From: CAJWKT01 sp964465375
GTDB lineage: Bacteria; Pseudomonadota; Gammaproteobacteria; Steroidobacterales; Rariloculaceae
NCBI GenBank assembly: GCA_964465375.1
Contig: CAYXIJ010000010.1
Location: 1-64,000, forward strand
Reading direction: 5' to 3'
DNA length: 64,000 nucleotides
Part shown: piece after piece, positions 61,390 to 64,000 of the stretch
Position numbering within the stretch: the stretch's first letter is position 1
Layout of the letters: each line of letters opens with the position of its first letter
The notes under the pieces: model-generated
Seen by the model: the letters and a program-made list of their open reading frames with translations, nothing else
Databases searched by the model: none
Told to the model about the DNA's origin: nothing
Translations under genes and position numbers: made by a program

Positions 61390-62883
61390 GTGGATTCTTC
61401 CCGATTAAAACCTGTCTCAAAATTCAAGGATCTGCGTGGTTTTCTTAAATTGCTGGCAGATCGGAACGAGATCCATGAGATCCATACCCCGGTTGACCCG
61501 AAGCTGGAACTCACGGAAATTTGCCGCCGTTCGTTGATTCGTTCCGGTCCGGCCCTCTTGTTCAAGAGGCCCCGCGGCAGCAACTTTAAAGTGTTGGGAA
61601 ATTTATTTGGCACACCCACCCGGATTGCTGCTGCTTTGGGTGCGGAGGGGCCAGAAAGCTTTAGAGAGCTGGGCCAACTGCTAGCCTCGCTGAAAACACC
61701 TGAACCACCTAAGAGCTTGAGAGACGCGTGGTCAAAGGTTCCCTTGGTAAAGGAGCTTCTCAAGATGGCTCCCAAAACCAATACAAAGGGAGCATGCCAA
61801 GAGGTCGTTGTGGAAGGAAAAAGGGTGGATCTCTCTGAGTGGCCTATACAAACCTGTTGGCCAGACGATGCTGGCCCCCTGATCACCTGGGGACTGACCA
61901 CCACCCGTAGTCCAAACGCCGAAAGGCAAAATCTCGGAATCTACCGCCAGCAGGTAGTCGGCCGAAATCGAGTCATCATGAGATGGTTGCCGCACCGAGG
62001 CGGTGCCACCGACTACCGAGACTGGCAAAAAAAGTTTCCGGACAAGCCGTTTCCGGTAGCGGTAAGTATTGGCGCCGATCCCTCTACCCTTCTGGCTGCT
62101 GTGACACCGATTCCTAATACACTTTCCGAATATGCATTTGCCGGGTTACTACGTGGCGAGCGAACCCAACTGGTCAGGTGCTTGGGCTCTGATCTAGCTG
62201 TGCCCGCCAATGCAGAAATCACCCTAGAAGGCCATATTGAGCCTGGAGATACGGCCTCTGAGGGCCCATTTGGAGATCACACAGGCTACTACAATGAGAC
62301 TGAATACTTCCCGGTTATGACCATTGACCGGATAACACATCGACGTGATCCTATTTATCACACTACCTACACCGGGCGACCTCCCGACGAACCCTCGGTA
62401 TTGGGCCTAGCACTAAACGACGTTTTTGTGCCTCTCCTCCAAAGCCAGTTTCCGGAAATTGTGGATTTCTATTTACCGAGCGAGGCTTGCTCTTATCGCG
62501 TAGCGGTGGTTTCCATGCGAAAGGAGTACCCAGGACATGCTCGGAGGGTTATGTTTGGCATCTGGTCTTATCTGCGGCAATTTATGTATACGAAACTTGT
62601 GATCGTAGTTGATGAAGATATCGATGCCCGGTCCTGGCCTGATGTGGTATGGGCCTTGAGCACCCGAGTGGATCCTGAGCGCGATACCGTGATCGTGAAA
62701 AATACTCCCATCGATTATTTAGACTTTGCTTCTCCCGTCGCAGGACTGGGCTCCAAACTGGGCATTGATGCAACCAATAAATGGCCGGGAGAAACACAGA
62801 GGCAGTGGGGAAAGCCTATTGAAATGCGCAGCGATGTCATTGCCAAGGTGGACAAACTATGGTCTGAGCTGGGTATCGAATGA
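61390..62883 (+). CDS. ubiD: 4-hydroxy-3-polyprenylbenzoate decarboxylase
   Basis: UbiD decarboxylates the ubiquinone ring with prenylated FMN. The 497-residue product starts with FKDLRGFLKLLADRNEIHEI and shows the prFMN-binding NLGIYRQQVVGRNRVIMRW and the SEGPFGDHTGYYN block with the conserved Glu/Asp. The near-terminal GIDATNKWPGE is also typical. The GTG start at 61390 has no strong ribosome site. The partner flavin prenyltransferase ubiX is not in view. Confidence 0.95.
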   Translation: MDSSRLKPVSKFKDLRGFLKLLADRNEIHEIHTPVDPKLELTEICRRSLIRSGPALLFKRPRGSNFKVLGNLFGTPTRIAAALGAEGPESFRELGQLLASLKTPEPPKSLRDAWSKVPLVKELLKMAPKTNTKGACQEVVVEGKRVDLSEWPIQTCWPDDAGPLITWGLTTTRSPNAERQNLGIYRQQVVGRNRVIMRWLPHRGGATDYRDWQKKFPDKPFPVAVSIGADPSTLLAAVTPIPNTLSEYAFAGLLRGERTQLVRCLGSDLAVPANAEITLEGHIEPGDTASEGPFGDHTGYYNETEYFPVMTIDRITHRRDPIYHTTYTGRPPDEPSVLGLALNDVFVPLLQSQFPEIVDFYLPSEACSYRVAVVSMRKEYPGHARRVMFGIWSYLRQFMYTKLVIVVDEDIDARSWPDVVWALSTRVDPERDTVIVKNTPIDYLDFASPVAGLGSKLGIDATNKWPGETQRQWGKPIEMRSDVIAKVDKLWSELGIE

Positions 62884-62990
62884 CTATTGGACATTTGATC
62901 GAGGTCCAGATACTTTACCACTGTGCCCAGACTGCAGGTGATTGTCCTAAAGCCTTAAAATAACACTTAGCAACCCGGCTCGGAGACTCT

Positions 62991-63638
62991 ATGCGTCATA
63001 TTTTAATTGCAAATCCTAAGGGAGGGTGCGGCAAGAGTACCCTTGCTACTAATCTTGCGGCCTATTATGCCTCTGAGGGTTATTACACGGCGCTGGCCGA
63101 TTATGACCCCCAAGGTTCTACTTTGGACTGGCTGGATCAGCGAGCCGAAGAAAATGCCCCAATTGTAGGTATTGAAGGATTTGACACTGGACTACGTCAT
63201 GCACCCCGTAATGCAGACGTTGTCGTGATCGATGCCCCCGCACGCAGCCACGGTAAAGAGCTGGGTGACTTGGTGCGCCGAGCTGAAACGATCCTTGTAC
63301 CGGTCCTGCCATCCGTTATCGATATCAATGCAGCTGATAGTTTTCTGCAAGAACTTCTTAGCCTAAGCAAAATAGCCCAAAAAAAAGCAAAAGTAGCCTT
63401 GGTTGCTAACCGGGTGAGAGAGAATACACTCATTTTCGGAGAGCTAGAGGAATGCCTTGAAAGACTTAAGGCGCCCTACATAGCTGCTTTGCGTGAGGCC
63501 CAAAATTATGTCCGAGCCTATCAACGTGGTTTAGGCATTCACGAACTGCCCCCCTATCTGGCCTGGCCAGATTGGGAGCAGTGGGACCCCCTGATCGAAT
63601 GGCTTGATTCTCGACGCTCACACCCACGCATGAACTAG
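62991..63638 (+). CDS. ParA/MinD-type ATPase without adjacent ParB
   Basis: A 215-residue ParA-family ATPase with the deviant Walker A PKGGCGKST (from 9; K10, K15), the A' segment ALADYDPQGSTLDWL, and Walker B VVVIDAPAR. Such proteins position plasmids, chromosomes or large protein assemblies using a ParB-like activator. No parB, helix-turn-helix or cargo gene is next to it, and the N-terminal DNA-binding region of plasmid ParAs is absent. It converges on hemY with 4 bp between. Confidence 0.87.
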   Translation: MRHILIANPKGGCGKSTLATNLAAYYASEGYYTALADYDPQGSTLDWLDQRAEENAPIVGIEGFDTGLRHAPRNADVVVIDAPARSHGKELGDLVRRAETILVPVLPSVIDINAADSFLQELLSLSKIAQKKAKVALVANRVRENTLIFGELEECLERLKAPYIAALREAQNYVRAYQRGLGIHELPPYLAWPDWEQWDPLIEWLDSRRSHPRMN

Positions 63639-63642
63639 GCTA

Positions 63643-64000
63643 CTATTGTTTGCCTTCGAATTGGTCCAGCTTCGGCGGGTTTGCCACGGGGTCAGTCACT
63701 AACGCAAGGCCCGAGCAAAAAGCCGCCTTAGCTTCCTCTGTCTGTCCTAGTTTGTTCAGTAGCCGGCCGTACAGTGCATAGGCATTACTTCCAGGCGCAA
63801 TCGCAATACTTGATTCCAAATAACTTTTCGCCTTCCCCCAAAGCTCGTTAATCATACAAAGGCGAGCCGCCGTCACCAGTAAGGACGCATCTTCCGGATG
63901 AACTTTCAGCCATTCTTCGGCCCGTTTAAGCTGCCGCAACGGCTCTTCCGTTTTAATCTGGCCGTAGCCCAAAACAAGCTCTTTGTCCCAGCGCCTTTTA
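63643..64000 (-). CDS. hemY: HemY-type TPR protein, C-terminal part, cut by window edge
   Basis: The reverse frame is open to the right edge, giving about 119 C-terminal residues. The pattern ...LLVTAARLCMINELWGKAKSYLESSIAI followed by a YALYGRLLNKLGQTEEAKAAFCSGL repeat is that of HemY, an inner-membrane TPR protein encoded with hemC-hemD-hemX in gammaproteobacteria. The membrane N-terminus lies outside the window. It converges on the parA-like gene. Confidence 0.82.
   Translation of the reverse strand, partial: KRRWDKELVLGYGQIKTEEPLRQLKRAEEWLKVHPEDASLLVTAARLCMINELWGKAKSYLESSIAIAPGSNAYALYGRLLNKLGQTEEAKAAFCSGLALVTDPVANPPKLDQFEGKQ

Noticed and set aside
61278..61904. Open frame of 208 codons on the minus strand opposite the start of ubiD
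   Set aside because: It overlaps the end of dapF and the coding start of ubiD, and has no motif or ribosome site.
1..64000. CRISPR arrays, tRNA or rRNA genes, insertion sequences, prophage or defence islands
   Set aside because: No repeat-spacer pattern, cloverleaf, transposase or phage-like frame was found. The only recombinase is the housekeeping XerC.

Overview
The window is a stretch of core chromosome from an aerobic, probably marine, gammaproteobacterium. Support comes from gammaproteobacterial gene neighbourhoods (gmk-rpoZ-spoT-ridA near recG and ubiA; dapF-DUF484-xerC; hslVU-DUF971-ubiE-ubiJ-ubiB; tatABC; PBP1a back to back with aroK-aroB), from five ubiquinone genes (ubiA, ubiD, ubiE, ubiJ, ubiB), and from heme A synthesis genes (ctaA, ctaB) that imply an aa3-type oxidase. 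GC content looks moderate by eye. The exact lineage cannot be fixed from the sequence alone. I see no rRNA, tRNA, insertion sequence, phage gene or CRISPR array.

Layout. 1-2726 (minus): the start of an OPT-family transporter cut by the left edge, then tatC, tatB, tatA and dtd. 3016-6119: a TRAP uptake system whose Tat-exported lipoprotein receptor (dctP, plus strand) converges on its membrane genes dctM and dctQ (minus). 6169-11518 (minus): a small TPR protein, trkH, trkA and uvrD. 11550-18858 (minus): ctaB, ctaA, bioC, bioB, ubiA, recG, ridA. 18875-22957 (minus): spoT, rpoZ, gmk, yicC. 23249-26573 (plus): rph, rdgB, rpmE, gltA. 26582-29836 (minus): a nucleotidyltransferase-like unknown and PBP1a. 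29900-33459 (plus): aroK, aroB, a dGTPase and pyrF. 33509-41267: fadD and tesA (minus), an orphan ybbA-like ATPase (plus), ppc and an ABC exporter (minus). 41352-43211: an SLC13-type transporter.

43236-49891 is a complete tryptophan operon, trpL-E-G-D-C-F-B-A. Its leader shows every element of ribosome-mediated attenuation: a promoter, a 25-codon leader peptide with tandem Trp codons, a pause hairpin, an antiterminator and an intrinsic terminator. It is followed on the same strand by a DUF2007 zinc-ribbon protein, a CinA/MoaB-domain protein, a secreted arylsulfotransferase-family protein and a secreted 24-residue-repeat (MORN_2-like) protein. 53105-61311 (minus) runs dapF, DUF484, xerC, hslV, hslU, DUF971, ubiE, ubiJ, ubiB and a secreted unknown. 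ubiD and an orphan ParA ATPase (plus) come next, and the 3' part of hemY (minus) runs off the right edge.

No obviously new multi-gene defence or biosynthetic system is present. The most rewarding items are regulatory or architectural: the trp attenuator, spaced repeats upstream of dctP, a tesA/ybbA pair whose divergent start codons overlap, the loss of neighbours usually found beside ponA/aroK and bioB/bioC, and a few little-characterised proteins (26582, 49898, 52573, 53105, 62991).
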